From contig CBDAUN010000003.1 of the NCBI GenBank assembly GCA_965200645.1, positions 1,302,001-1,366,000 of the forward strand: DNA of 64,000 nt, in the 5' to 3' direction. This document shows positions 53,834-62,761 of the stretch, piece after piece. Source of the stretch: CBDAUN01 sp965200645. Lineage in GTDB: Bacteria > Pseudomonadota > Gammaproteobacteria > Arenicellales > JAJDZL01. Each line of letters opens with the position of its first letter. The stretch's first letter is position 1. The notes below the pieces were generated by a model that did not search any database, had not been told where the DNA came from, and saw nothing but the letters and a program-made list of their open reading frames with translations. The position numbers were made by a program, and so were the translations under genes.

Positions 53834-53841
53834 TTGCAGTT

Positions 53842-54867
53842 TTAGACTTTCAAACTCGGCCCAACCGCCATAAGTTCCTGAGCTGCCTGCATTGGATGGA
53901 GGTTCTCAAACAGCACCCGATAAACTCTTTCCGTCAAAGGCATAAATACATCTAATCTCTTGCTAACTTCAAAGGCGATTCGCACAGCTTCAATTCCTTC
54001 GACTTCCTGACCTATTTCTTTTACCGCTGATTCCGCAGACTGTCCTTTCCCGATCGCCAGACCAAGGCGTCGATTTCGAGATAAATCAGTAGAACAAGTC
54101 AAAATAGTATCGCCCATTCCTGATAATCCACTCAAGGTGGAGGCCTGACCACCCATAGCAACACTTAACCGACCTATTTCTGCCAGTCCTCGTGTAATCA
54201 GCATGCATCGGGCATTACTCCCAAAACCCAGACCGTCAGCCAACCCGGCAGCAACAGCGATAATATTCTTCACCGCTCCACCAACTTGAACTCCGACTAC
54301 ATCCGAAGTCGTGTAAATTAAAACTCTATCACTACGAAACCAGTCTGCAATTCTTTCAATTTGATCCGAATTTTTACATGCTAAATCTAATCCAGCGGGC
54401 AAGCCGTTTATAATTTCCAATGCAAAACTGGGACCGGAAAGTACAGCTGCAACTGCGGATGGATCTAGAATTCTTTGCGCCGCATCACTAGGCAAATCAC
54501 CCGAATCCGAAACAAAACCCTTAGTTCCCCAAATCACCACGGGTGCACTGGAGGTATCCATACACCTCATGTGACTTGCAACCTCGTTTAACGCAGCCGA
54601 AAAAACTCGACTCGGCACAACCAATACAATGCACGAACTGCCATTCATTGCAGTTTCCAACTGCAAGTGGCCGTGAAGATTTTGTGGCAATTCACACTCA
54701 GGCAGATATCGAGAATTAAAGCGTGTGCTGTTAATGTCTTCGATGACTTTACCATCTACATCCCAGATGTGAACTTCATGACCGTTTCGGGCAAGCCAGG
54801 CTCCTATTGCAGTTCCCCAAGAACCCGCACCGACCACTGTCATTCTCAATTGTTCTCTAGAACTCAT
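53842..54867 (-). CDS. gpsA: Glycerol-3-phosphate dehydrogenase GpsA
   Basis: GpsA reduces dihydroxyacetone phosphate to sn-glycerol 3-phosphate for phospholipids. The protein has the N-terminal TVVGAGSWGTAIGAWLARNG binding motif, IWGTKGF and VLSGPSFALEI. The catalytic lysine is in GGAVKNIIAVAAGLADGLG, and the GLSGMGDTILTCS and RNRRLG segments follow. I take the ATG at 54867 (MSSREQLRM), with GGGA eight bases before it, giving 341 residues; the frame continues to 54951 but only with unmatched residues. PlsY, elsewhere in the window, uses the product. Its left neighbour is the ATPase remnant. Confidence 0.95.
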   Translation of the reverse strand: MSSREQLRMTVVGAGSWGTAIGAWLARNGHEVHIWDVDGKVIEDINSTRFNSRYLPECELPQNLHGHLQLETAMNGSSCIVLVVPSRVFSAALNEVASHMRCMDTSSAPVVIWGTKGFVSDSGDLPSDAAQRILDPSAVAAVLSGPSFALEIINGLPAGLDLACKNSDQIERIADWFRSDRVLIYTTSDVVGVQVGGAVKNIIAVAAGLADGLGFGSNARCMLITRGLAEIGRLSVAMGGQASTLSGLSGMGDTILTCSTDLSRNRRLGLAIGKGQSAESAVKEIGQEVEGIEAVRIAFEVSKRLDVFMPLTERVYRVLFENLHPMQAAQELMAVGPSLKV

Positions 54868-54968
54868 GATCATGTTCCCTATGTTAATTTTGAAGTTTGC
54901 GCCGTCCCGGCAAACTATAGATGATTCCCCAAAAACGAGGGAGCGCAGCAAGCATTTTTGCTACTCTT

Positions 54969-55388
54969 TCAGCTCTTTTCAATAGGCAAGTTTTCTTTGG
55001 ACCATGCAGCAAATCCACCATGCAGGATCCGAATGTCACTAAAATCATGCTTGCGCAGTATGTTAGCTGCCTTTGAACTTCTATTCCCGACACGACACGC
55101 GATCACCACTGGTCTCGACTTAAACTTATTCAAGCGATTGACGTCGCTGTCGATTCGACTGAGTGGCACATTGCGCGCTTTTGGAATGTGCCCAGATTCG
55201 AAATCCTTGGGGTCTGATATGTCGACTACAATTGCCTTTTCGCTTTTCATCACCCGCGGCAGTTCCAAAGCTGATACTGAGCGAATTCCACTGGTTCGCT
55301 TGCGGATAGGATCCAATATCAACAAGGCAACAATGACAGCCAAAGCCAAAAACAAATGCCAGTTTAGTTTTACAAATTCAATGTCCAC
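54969..55388 (-). CDS. Membrane-anchored rhodanese-like protein (YibN type)
   Basis: The 139-residue protein has an N-terminal membrane span (LNWHLFLALAVIVALLILDP). A single rhodanese domain follows with KAIVVDISDPKDFESGHIPK, NVPLSRID and the active-site loop IACRVGNRSSKAANIL. The loop cysteine makes sulfur transfer or sulfide chemistry possible. In E. coli YibN precedes grxC-secB-gpsA; here it lies 101 nt upstream of gpsA without those two genes. It transcribes the same way as gpsA and may share its promoter. Confidence 0.92.
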   Translation of the reverse strand: MDIEFVKLNWHLFLALAVIVALLILDPIRKRTSGIRSVSALELPRVMKSEKAIVVDISDPKDFESGHIPKARNVPLSRIDSDVNRLNKFKSRPVVIACRVGNRSSKAANILRKHDFSDIRILHGGFAAWSKENLPIEKS

Positions 55389-55683
55389 TGTCTACGATCT
55401 GGCTACATTACAATACTGTTGAATTGTGTCCAATTATCAGTTCAAAAAAAGAGTGACCCGCTGATTTGTAATTATAAACAACCGCTTCATCTACGAGTTC
55501 AAATTGATATAGAAAATCTAAATCAATTTACGCAGAAACTAACCAACATTCTTGCATCTCGATTGTCAATTGATAGAACTATGAAATCATAATTCATGAC
55601 TAAAATTTACACGATAATGAGATCAATAAACTACAATCAAATAACGCGATTAAATCAAAATTCAATAAATAGGTAGACTCGCC

Positions 55684-56973
55684 ATGAGAATTAATCGAAT
55701 CTTCAAGTTCTGCTTCTTCAGCCTTGTATTGATGTTGCCGATTTTTCAACCAATTCAAGCTCAAGATACCAGGGCGCCAATCCCATACGAAGAAATTATG
55801 GCGTTTAGCAGAATTTTTGAAACGATCAGAGAGTCCTATGTCGAACCTGTCGATGACGCTAAACTGATGGAAGATGCCATTCGCGGAATGATTGCGGGAT
55901 TAGACCCTCACTCTACACTACTTGACCAACGAGACGCCTCTCAAATTCGCATCAATACTTCAGGTGAGTATGGCGGACTTGGAATGGAGGTAACCAAGGA
56001 TGGCAACGTCATTAAAGTTATCTCACCCTTCGATGACTCTCCGGCAGACCGAGAGGGAATACGTCCCGGAGATCTCATCATTCGCATCGGTGGCACTGCC
56101 ATTGGTGATTTGAGTTTGCAAGAAGCCGTTGAACTAATGCGAGGAGTTGCCGGATCGGAAGTTGAATTGACAATTGTGCGAGCTGGGCGTAATCAGCCGT
56201 TTACGGTTACATTAACAAGAGAAGTAATCAAGTTAAAGAGCGTACGAAGTTATGCCTTAGAGCCAAATTTTGGCTATACGCGCATCACAATGTTTCAAGC
56301 AACCACAGCAAACCTGCTGAACGCCGCAATACGAAGTCTATACGAAGAGGAAGGTGACTTATACGGAGTAGTATTGGATCTTCGAAACAACCCAGGTGGT
56401 GCACTGAGAAGTGCGGTCGAAGTATCCGATCTTTTTATTGATGACGGAGTGATCGTTTCAATTAAGGGTCGAGATGGAGTTAAAGGAGAATTCAAAGCAA
56501 GCCCCGGAGACCTGCTGCAGGATGTGCCAATTGTAGTGCTAGTAAACGAAGGCTCGGCTTCAGCGTCTGAAATCGTTGCTGGGGCCCTACAGGATCACGA
56601 GCGTGCAGTAATAATGGGGACTAAGACATTTGGAAAAGGTTCTGTCCAATCCATCCTGGATATTACTCAAGATACAGCGATCAAGCTAACAACATCGTTC
56701 TACTACACACCAAACGATCGTTCATTTCAGTCTCGCGGAATTGAACCAGACATTGTTGTCGCCAATCGGGTAATTGAAGAATCTGGAGAAAACAGTCAAA
56801 GTTTTAGTGAGTCGGACCTTCCTGGTGCATTCGAAAACGAAAACGGAGAAGAAATTTCTGAAGATGAATTGGTTGTCCAACATCCTTCAGTGGCTCAGGA
56901 CTATCAACTGCAACAGGCACTGAACCTGTTGAAGGGCCTGCGCATCCACCGGTCTCTTTCTGCTTCCGGCTGA
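55684..56973 (+). CDS. ctpA: Carboxyl-terminal processing protease CtpA (S41 family)
   Basis: The 429-residue protease has a signal peptide of about 26 residues (FCFFSLVLMLPIFQPIQA). An N-terminal helical region and a PDZ domain follow (about 85-165, GGLGMEVTKDGNVIKVISPF). The S41 catalytic domain has VVLDLRNNPGGALRSAV, the serine in NEGSASASEIVAGALQDHER and the lysine in TKTFGKGSVQ. Such enzymes trim periplasmic or peptidoglycan-linked proteins from their C termini. It diverges from the rhodanese gene across 295 nt that hold nothing recognisable. Confidence 0.96.
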   Translation: MRINRIFKFCFFSLVLMLPIFQPIQAQDTRAPIPYEEIMAFSRIFETIRESYVEPVDDAKLMEDAIRGMIAGLDPHSTLLDQRDASQIRINTSGEYGGLGMEVTKDGNVIKVISPFDDSPADREGIRPGDLIIRIGGTAIGDLSLQEAVELMRGVAGSEVELTIVRAGRNQPFTVTLTREVIKLKSVRSYALEPNFGYTRITMFQATTANLLNAAIRSLYEEEGDLYGVVLDLRNNPGGALRSAVEVSDLFIDDGVIVSIKGRDGVKGEFKASPGDLLQDVPIVVLVNEGSASASEIVAGALQDHERAVIMGTKTFGKGSVQSILDITQDTAIKLTTSFYYTPNDRSFQSRGIEPDIVVANRVIEESGENSQSFSESDLPGAFENENGEEISEDELVVQHPSVAQDYQLQQALNLLKGLRIHRSLSASG

Positions 56974-56986
56974 TTAGGCTCGTATC

Positions 56987-58375
56987 TTACAGCATTGCTG
57001 AGAACTGACTGTCAGTAGGCTCCGCACAGCAATACCAGGCTTCTGTCATGTGCGGAATTACTTCGTTTTGCTGATCAGGTAAGTCAGGTATTGGCAAGCG
57101 TGCGAATCGATGAGCAATTTGCCATATGCCTTGAAACACCTGTTGCCGAGGCATTTGGTCATCCGCATCCATGACCCACTGTTGAACACTTTGCTGTAGT
57201 TCGTCTACCAGTGGTTCTGGATGCACCCATTCATACCCCAGCAATTCGGGATTAAAGCTCTTTAGCCACACTTGGTGACCGTCCGATTGAACCAAGCGCG
57301 ACCCTTTCGGCAACAATAATCGAATGGCAAGTTGCACCGGTGCGACTGCATTGACCAAATCCAGTTCGACGAGTTGGTAAAGCAACTGACAGTACCCTTC
57401 GGTCGTAGTCCATGGCGTAAACGGTACGAATGTCGGTGAAAGATAAATCCCAATATCTCTCATCATCTGTAGCGCATCAACAAAATCCTTCGCTGTGTGC
57501 CCTTTTTCAAGTCTTGTAAGTACCACATCTTCGGTTGATTCAACTGCACTGGTGACGAACAAACAGCGCTGTTTCGCAAACACCGACATCAACTCGGAAT
57601 TCTTGAGCAAATGCTCCACTTTGATGGTTGCATCCCAGGTGATGTCCGGATACTGCTCCGTCATTTGCTCGATGACTCGACGTGCATGTGTTGGACCATT
57701 GAGAAAATCCGGGTCACCAAATGAGATATGTTCCGCACCAGCACTAATCTGCTGACCTATATCTTCCATCACGACGGATTGAGGGATAATGCGAAACTTT
57801 CCTTCATAAACCGGAACTACAGGGCAGTGCCGACATAGATGCTTGCAACCTCGACTTGCCTCAACAAACCCCACGGTCTTAATGCTTCCATCCGGCAAAA
57901 CAAGACGCGAATATTGATCTATAGCAGGCAAGCCGGAACGCTGAGGCTTGATGAACTCAATCTTGTCCATGCGCACGTAAGTGCTGGATTTATTGACTGA
58001 TGTGCAATTTTTTCGGGTGTTTTGGCAAAGCTGAAGAATGTCTGGCTCACTTTCCCCGCCGAACACATGTCTCACACCAAGCGACCGAAAGTAATCTTCG
58101 TTCACTGGGGCATATAGTCCGTATATGCATATTTCTGACTCGGGAAATCGATCAGTCAGTCTGGGAATAATGTCTGCCGCAAGACGTGCTCCCGTATGCA
58201 TAGCAAGATGGATGGCAATGACACCAGACCCCTGTAAAGATTCAATTTCCAAAGGAGCAACTGAGGTGTCAAAACAAACAACTTCAAATCCGTCCTGTAT
58301 CAGCCATGCTGCTGGCTGCGCCAGTGCGAACGGTTGACGTCCAATTTCGTAGGGACTGATCAAGGAGACTTTCAC
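56987..58375 (-). CDS. CCAEP-tail radical SAM protein
   Basis: The 462-residue protein has an N-terminal domain with a B12-binding-like Rossmann fold (MKVSLISPYE to about residue 120). A radical SAM domain follows, with EASRGCKHLCRHCPVVP: CxxxCxxC at about residues 174-181. The C terminus contains CCAEP at residues 449-453, nine residues from the end. This identifies the group called CUAEP/CCAEP-tail radical SAM proteins, of which some members have selenocysteine in place of the first or second cysteine. Here it is TGC-TGT, cysteine in both, so no UGA recoding is needed. The reaction and substrate are not known. It lies 40 nt after sufT, so it may be co-transcribed with, and served by, the SUF operon. 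The tail cysteines may bind another cluster or take part in catalysis. Confidence 0.85.
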   Translation of the reverse strand: MKVSLISPYEIGRQPFALAQPAAWLIQDGFEVVCFDTSVAPLEIESLQGSGVIAIHLAMHTGARLAADIIPRLTDRFPESEICIYGLYAPVNEDYFRSLGVRHVFGGESEPDILQLCQNTRKNCTSVNKSSTYVRMDKIEFIKPQRSGLPAIDQYSRLVLPDGSIKTVGFVEASRGCKHLCRHCPVVPVYEGKFRIIPQSVVMEDIGQQISAGAEHISFGDPDFLNGPTHARRVIEQMTEQYPDITWDATIKVEHLLKNSELMSVFAKQRCLFVTSAVESTEDVVLTRLEKGHTAKDFVDALQMMRDIGIYLSPTFVPFTPWTTTEGYCQLLYQLVELDLVNAVAPVQLAIRLLLPKGSRLVQSDGHQVWLKSFNPELLGYEWVHPEPLVDELQQSVQQWVMDADDQMPRQQVFQGIWQIAHRFARLPIPDLPDQQNEVIPHMTEAWYCCAEPTDSQFSAML

Positions 58376-58415
58376 TGGTCTGTGTGCCAGACAGCACCTT
58401 CGGCTACGAATTTGG

Positions 58416-58847
58416 TTAAAGAAGACCCAAACTCAGCAAGGCATCTTCTGTCATTCTTTCTTTAGTCCATGGCGGGTCCCAAACTAATTCCACCTTGGCA
58501 TCATTGATCCCGTCCACACACTTGACGGCACACTCAACTGTTCCTGGAAATGTTTGAGCAACCGGGCACCCCGGCGAAGTCAATGTCATGTCAATAGAAG
58601 CCACACCGCCATCGTCAATCTCGACATTGTAAATCAGCCCAAGATCGTAAATATTGACTGGGATTTCAGGATCGTAAATATTGCGTAACGCATCAACCAC
58701 CTGCTGTTCAAGCAGCATTTCCTGAAGAGAACCTCCATTAGAGGTAGACACACTCTCTTCAACAGTCTGTGAAAGCGATTCTTCCTCTGTCATAAACTGA
58801 TTGATAAAGTCATCAGCTACAGTTGATTCTTTTGGATTATTTTGCAT
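58416..58847 (-). CDS. sufT: SUF system protein SufT (DUF59/MIP18 type)
   Basis: The 143-residue protein has a 45-residue acidic N-terminal part. A DUF59 domain follows: NIYDPEIPVNIYDLGLIYNV, the TSPGCPVAQTFPGTVE with its cysteine and proline, and DAKVELVWDPPWTKERMTED. SufT acts in maturation of iron-sulfur proteins, particularly under high demand. It is the last member of the SUF order sufB-C-D-S-U-T, with 26 nt to sufU. Confidence 0.93.
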   Translation of the reverse strand: MQNNPKESTVADDFINQFMTEEESLSQTVEESVSTSNGGSLQEMLLEQQVVDALRNIYDPEIPVNIYDLGLIYNVEIDDGGVASIDMTLTSPGCPVAQTFPGTVECAVKCVDGINDAKVELVWDPPWTKERMTEDALLSLGLL

Positions 58848-58873
58848 GATTACAGTTTATAGGATTTTATGGG

Positions 58874-59335
58874 TCACTCTGTAGTTACTACTTCATTTGA
58901 ATGATTTACCGCGGACATCGCAGTATGCCAAGGAAGCGTTGCGCATTTTATTCGCGTCGGAAATTCCTTGACACCGCTCAGCACTTCCAGCTTTCCAAGG
59001 TCAACATCGTCTGATTCAGGTTGTGGATCAGTTCCGGTTAACAAAGCATGAAATTTTAAAAACAAGGCTTCCGCCTCACTACGAGATAAATCTTTGATCA
59101 TCTCGGTCATAATCGAAGCTGATGCCAATGATATTGCACAACCTTTTCCAACAAATCTAATTTGTTGAATCACATTGTGCCCATTGAGGTAGCACTTAAC
59201 TTCCAGCTCGTCTCCGCACAGCGGATTGACTCCTTCGGCAGAACAGTTAGCATGTTCCAAGTCACCAAAATTTCTTGGATTGCGACTGTGATCAATAATT
59301 ACTTCCTGATACAGTGAACGCAGATCATCCATCAT
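58874..59335 (-). CDS. sufU: SufU-type iron-sulfur scaffold/sulfur-relay protein
   Basis: The 153-residue protein has the NifU/IscU N-terminal fold: SLYQEVIIDHSRNPRNFGDL, then the NPLCGDELEV loop, FVGKGCAISLASASIMTEMI and IKCATLPWHTAMSAV, providing three conserved cysteines plus Asp. The insertion between the second and third cysteines, and the length, fit SufU rather than IscU. SufU zinc-dependently accepts sulfur from SufS. It begins ATG-ATG, its first base pair overlapping the sufS stop. It replaces the SufE that gammaproteobacteria often use. Confidence 0.94.
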   Translation of the reverse strand: MMDDLRSLYQEVIIDHSRNPRNFGDLEHANCSAEGVNPLCGDELEVKCYLNGHNVIQQIRFVGKGCAISLASASIMTEMIKDLSRSEAEALFLKFHALLTGTDPQPESDDVDLGKLEVLSGVKEFPTRIKCATLPWHTAMSAVNHSNEVVTTE

Positions 59336-60597
59336 AGTTTGAATAGTTCTCTAGCAACATCAAGGGCATCAAATAATCGGTCAATTTCGTCCAACGTATT
59401 GTAGACAGCGAACGACGCCCGAGTAGTTGCTGCTACGTTAAAGTGATCCATAACCGGTTGGGCACAATGGTGACCAGCACGAATTGCCACGCCTTCCCGA
59501 TCCAATATCGTACCGATATCGTGTGGGTGAATTCCCTTTAACTCAAATGCAAAAACACCAGATTTGTGCTTTGCGTTACCGAAAACTCGAATGTCCTTAT
59601 ATTCACTTGCACGTTCTTGCGTATAACTCAATAATGCATCTTCATGGCTGCCCAAGCGTTCATAACCAATGTGTTTCATAAAATTGATTGCTGCATCAAG
59701 TGCACCTGCATCAGCAATATTGGGTGTACCCGCTTCAAACTTATGTGGTATGTCCGCATATTCCGTTTTCTGGAAAGTCACACGCTTGATCATTTCACCA
59801 CCACCCTGATAAGGCGGCATCACCTCCAAAAGTGATTCACGACCATAGACCACACCGATACCCGTTGGGCCATACATCTTGTGCCCCGAAAACACCAAAA
59901 AGTCGCAACCGAGTTCCTGAACATCTACCTTCAAATGCGGAACCGCTTGAGCGGCATCGACTACGACTACAGCATCTGCTTCATGTGCCTTCTTGGTCAT
60001 TTCCTGTATTGGATTGACAGTACCGAGAGAATTAGCTACATAGGTGATGGCAACAACGGAGGTGTTTATGTTCAGTAGTTTTTCGTACTCCTCTTGCATA
60101 ATTTCACCATCGTCGTCCATGGGAATCATGCGGACCGTCGCTCCAGTACGTTCAGCAATCATTTGCCACGGAACGATGTTGGAGTGATGCTCCATTTCAC
60201 TCACCAGAATTTCACTGCCAGGCTGCAGATTTTGTCGCCCATAGGAATCCGCAACCAAGTTAATTCCCTCGGAGGCTCCTCTGACGAAAATAATCTCTCG
60301 AGTACTCTTGGCGTTTACAAAATCTCGAACGCTTTCCCGGGCTCCTTCATATACCTCTGTCGCACGTTCACTCAATGCGTGTACACCTCGGTGAACGTTG
60401 GCGTGCTGGGTCGCATAGTAATTGTTGAGACATTCGGTCACCGCCAAAGGCTTTTGTGAACTTGCTGCATTGTCCAAATAGACCAAACTCTTACCATAAA
60501 TCTGTTCGCTGAGAATTGGAAATTGCTCGCGAATTCCGGCCAAGTCCGAGTCGTAGCTTGTGGCAGCTGACTCTCTTGATTCTACTGCTACGCTCAC
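59332..60597 (-). CDS. sufS: Cysteine desulfurase SufS
   Basis: SufS takes sulfur from cysteine and passes it to SufU. The 421-residue PLP enzyme has the VYLDNAASSQKPLAV segment, the PLP lysine in LVFSGHKMYGPTGIGVVYG and the mobile-loop cysteine in AIRAGHHCAQPVM. It starts GTG in a 4-nt overlap with sufD and overlaps sufU by 4 nt. The active-site cysteine loop is of the group II (SufS/CsdA) kind. Confidence 0.97.
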   Translation of the reverse strand: MSVAVESRESAATSYDSDLAGIREQFPILSEQIYGKSLVYLDNAASSQKPLAVTECLNNYYATQHANVHRGVHALSERATEVYEGARESVRDFVNAKSTREIIFVRGASEGINLVADSYGRQNLQPGSEILVSEMEHHSNIVPWQMIAERTGATVRMIPMDDDGEIMQEEYEKLLNINTSVVAITYVANSLGTVNPIQEMTKKAHEADAVVVVDAAQAVPHLKVDVQELGCDFLVFSGHKMYGPTGIGVVYGRESLLEVMPPYQGGGEMIKRVTFQKTEYADIPHKFEAGTPNIADAGALDAAINFMKHIGYERLGSHEDALLSYTQERASEYKDIRVFGNAKHKSGVFAFELKGIHPHDIGTILDREGVAIRAGHHCAQPVMDHFNVAATTRASFAVYNTLDEIDRLFDALDVARELFKL

Positions 60598-61943
60598 GAG
60601 TTCAATTCAACTCCAATGTTGTGATGTAACTTGTCGTACACCAAGTTATTGACGTATTCTCGAATGGGTTCAGAATCAATGCGATCAACAATATCAGACG
60701 CAAATGCTTTCGTCAGAATTGACCGAGCATGTCTTTGGTCCAAGCCACGCGACTGCAGATAAAAAATAGCGTTCTCGTCCAATTCACCAACCGTTGCACC
60801 GTGTGCACATTTCACATCGTCAGCATAAATTTCCAGTTGAGGTTTGGTATCGGCCTCGGCATCTCGGGAAAGAAGAAGATTCCGATTTTGCTGGTGCGCA
60901 TCAGTGCGCTGTGCATCCTGCTCGACTCGAATTCGACCATGAAATACCGCTCTTGCACGATCATCCAAGATACCCTTATAGAACTCGCTACTCTTGGCGT
61001 CACAGCTGCTATGGACGATGTTTGTAAAGCTATCCAAGTGTTGCGTGCCATTACCAATGTACAAGCCATTTAATTCACAAACCGAGTGCTCACTGTTAAG
61101 TTCTTGAGTAACATCATGTCGACTCAATGAAGCACCCAACGAATGCGAATGTAATCGATACTCACTATGAGCACTTTGGTTGACATGGGTAGACCCTACA
61201 TGGAAGGCCTGCAGACTTTCATTTTGAACGCGACAATGCTCCAGCCTACTGCCGTCTCCAACAAATGCCGAAAACGTCGAAACGGTTAAATGGTTGGTCG
61301 CATCCGAAGATAGGTAGCGTTCAATAATTGTGGCACTCGAACCGCTTGCAGCGAACAGAAAGTTGCAGGTATTACATAGCACCTGTTCAGCAGAATGACT
61401 ACTCAAGAAAAGCAACTCAATCGGCTTGTCCAGTTGAGCGTTGTCGCCTAAAAATATAACTGCACCATCCGCAGCGAAAGCTGTATTCAGGGCAATAAAG
61501 CCATGTTCAGCTGACTGTGCTTGTGCATCAAGACACTGAAGTAGTTGATTCGAGTACTGGACTGGTAAACTACTTGGTGCGTCGGTCAGCACTTGAGCCA
61601 AAGTTGTCATTACCACGCCTACCGGCGCATCGGTAATGGTAGATTGTTCCGAATCGAACCAACCATCTACAAACACCATGCGATATACGTCAAATTCGGA
61701 TGACACTGAAGCGTCAACTGAATGACCATTACTGAACGTCGGGGCGAAGCTGTTTTTCTCGATCTTCCGAATGTTGGTATATTTCCAACCTTCATCCCTC
61801 ATTCGAGGCAAGCCAACGGACTTCAATTGACCAATCGCCTGACAGCGTAAATCTGCAATTCGTTTTGAGGACGCACCGGGAAATTCGGGTGAAACCGAAC
61901 CATGCACGTTGATGAAGTGATCGAGTAGCGGGCTTTGCTTCAT
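60594..61943 (-). CDS. sufD: FeS cluster assembly scaffold protein SufD
   Basis: SufD joins SufB and SufC in the SufBC2D scaffold complex. The 449-residue protein shows the usual RLGxPRMRDEGWKYTN-like opening (SVGLPRMRDEGWKYTNIRKI), a beta-helical middle and the C-terminal KPQLEIYADDVKCAHGATVG with its conserved cysteine and histidine. IFYLQSRGLDQRHARSILTK follows. Four-base overlaps with both sufC and sufS indicate translational coupling. Confidence 0.95.
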   Translation of the reverse strand: MKQSPLLDHFINVHGSVSPEFPGASSKRIADLRCQAIGQLKSVGLPRMRDEGWKYTNIRKIEKNSFAPTFSNGHSVDASVSSEFDVYRMVFVDGWFDSEQSTITDAPVGVVMTTLAQVLTDAPSSLPVQYSNQLLQCLDAQAQSAEHGFIALNTAFAADGAVIFLGDNAQLDKPIELLFLSSHSAEQVLCNTCNFLFAASGSSATIIERYLSSDATNHLTVSTFSAFVGDGSRLEHCRVQNESLQAFHVGSTHVNQSAHSEYRLHSHSLGASLSRHDVTQELNSEHSVCELNGLYIGNGTQHLDSFTNIVHSSCDAKSSEFYKGILDDRARAVFHGRIRVEQDAQRTDAHQQNRNLLLSRDAEADTKPQLEIYADDVKCAHGATVGELDENAIFYLQSRGLDQRHARSILTKAFASDIVDRIDSEPIREYVNNLVYDKLHHNIGVELNS

Positions 61944-62707
61944 GCTACTGCTCCGGTCACGGTAGGAGTTTCCTCAAGAATCCATCCGTAACCATATTTT
62001 TCAAGTTCATGGGCGAGTTGTTGATTACCAGACTTCACAATCTTTCCGCCCACCAGAACATGCACAAAATCCGGTTCAATGTACTCAAGAATTCTCGGAA
62101 AGTGGGTGATGACAATAATGGACTGCTGATCGCCACGAATCGAATTGACCCCTTTGGAAACAACCTTCAAGGCATCGATGTCCAAACCCGAATCGGTTTC
62201 GTCCATTACAGTAAGAATTGGTTCGAGCATTGTCAGCTGCAGAATCTCGTTGCGCTTCTTTTCACCCCCCGAAAATCCGTCATTAATCGATCGATGCAGA
62301 AAAGACTCATCAATCCCAAGCTGCTTCGCCTTGACGCGAACTAGCTTCAGAAAATCTATCGCATCGAGTTGTGATTCTCCACGATGCTTTCGCATCGCGT
62401 TAACTGCCGCTCTTATAAAGTACAGGTTGCTGATGCCAGGAATTTCCACCGGATGTTGGAAAGCAAGAAAGATGCCTTCGCGTGCACGTTGTTCCGGGTC
62501 GAGATTAAGCAAATTTTCTTCTTTAAATAGTACTTCGCCTCCAACCTCTTCAAGTTCCTTTCCCACAATGACGTTGGCGAGGGTACTTTTACCGGAACCA
62601 TTAGGTCCCATGATTGCATGCACTTCCCCTGGATTAACTGTCAGGTTTATGCCGTTGATGATCTGTTTTCCACCGGCACTAGCAGTTAAATTACGTATCG
62701 ACAGCAC
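61940..62707 (-). CDS. sufC: FeS cluster assembly ATPase SufC
   Basis: The 255-residue ATPase has Walker A AIMGPNGSGKSTLANVI, the Q-loop in FLAFQHPVEIPGI, the signature INDGFSGGEKKRNEI and Walker B LTVMDETDSGLDIDAL, the usual SufC pattern. It powers SufBC2D. The start is GTG at 62707. It lies 54 nt after sufB and overlaps sufD by four bases. Confidence 0.97.
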   Translation of the reverse strand: MLSIRNLTASAGGKQIINGINLTVNPGEVHAIMGPNGSGKSTLANVIVGKELEEVGGEVLFKEENLLNLDPEQRAREGIFLAFQHPVEIPGISNLYFIRAAVNAMRKHRGESQLDAIDFLKLVRVKAKQLGIDESFLHRSINDGFSGGEKKRNEILQLTMLEPILTVMDETDSGLDIDALKVVSKGVNSIRGDQQSIIVITHFPRILEYIEPDFVHVLVGGKIVKSGNQQLAHELEKYGYGWILEETPTVTGAVA

Positions 62708-62761
62708 GGCTGCTTTCTCCTTTGTTTTTGTTAAATTGAAATGTGTAGCGCGGCTGGGCTT

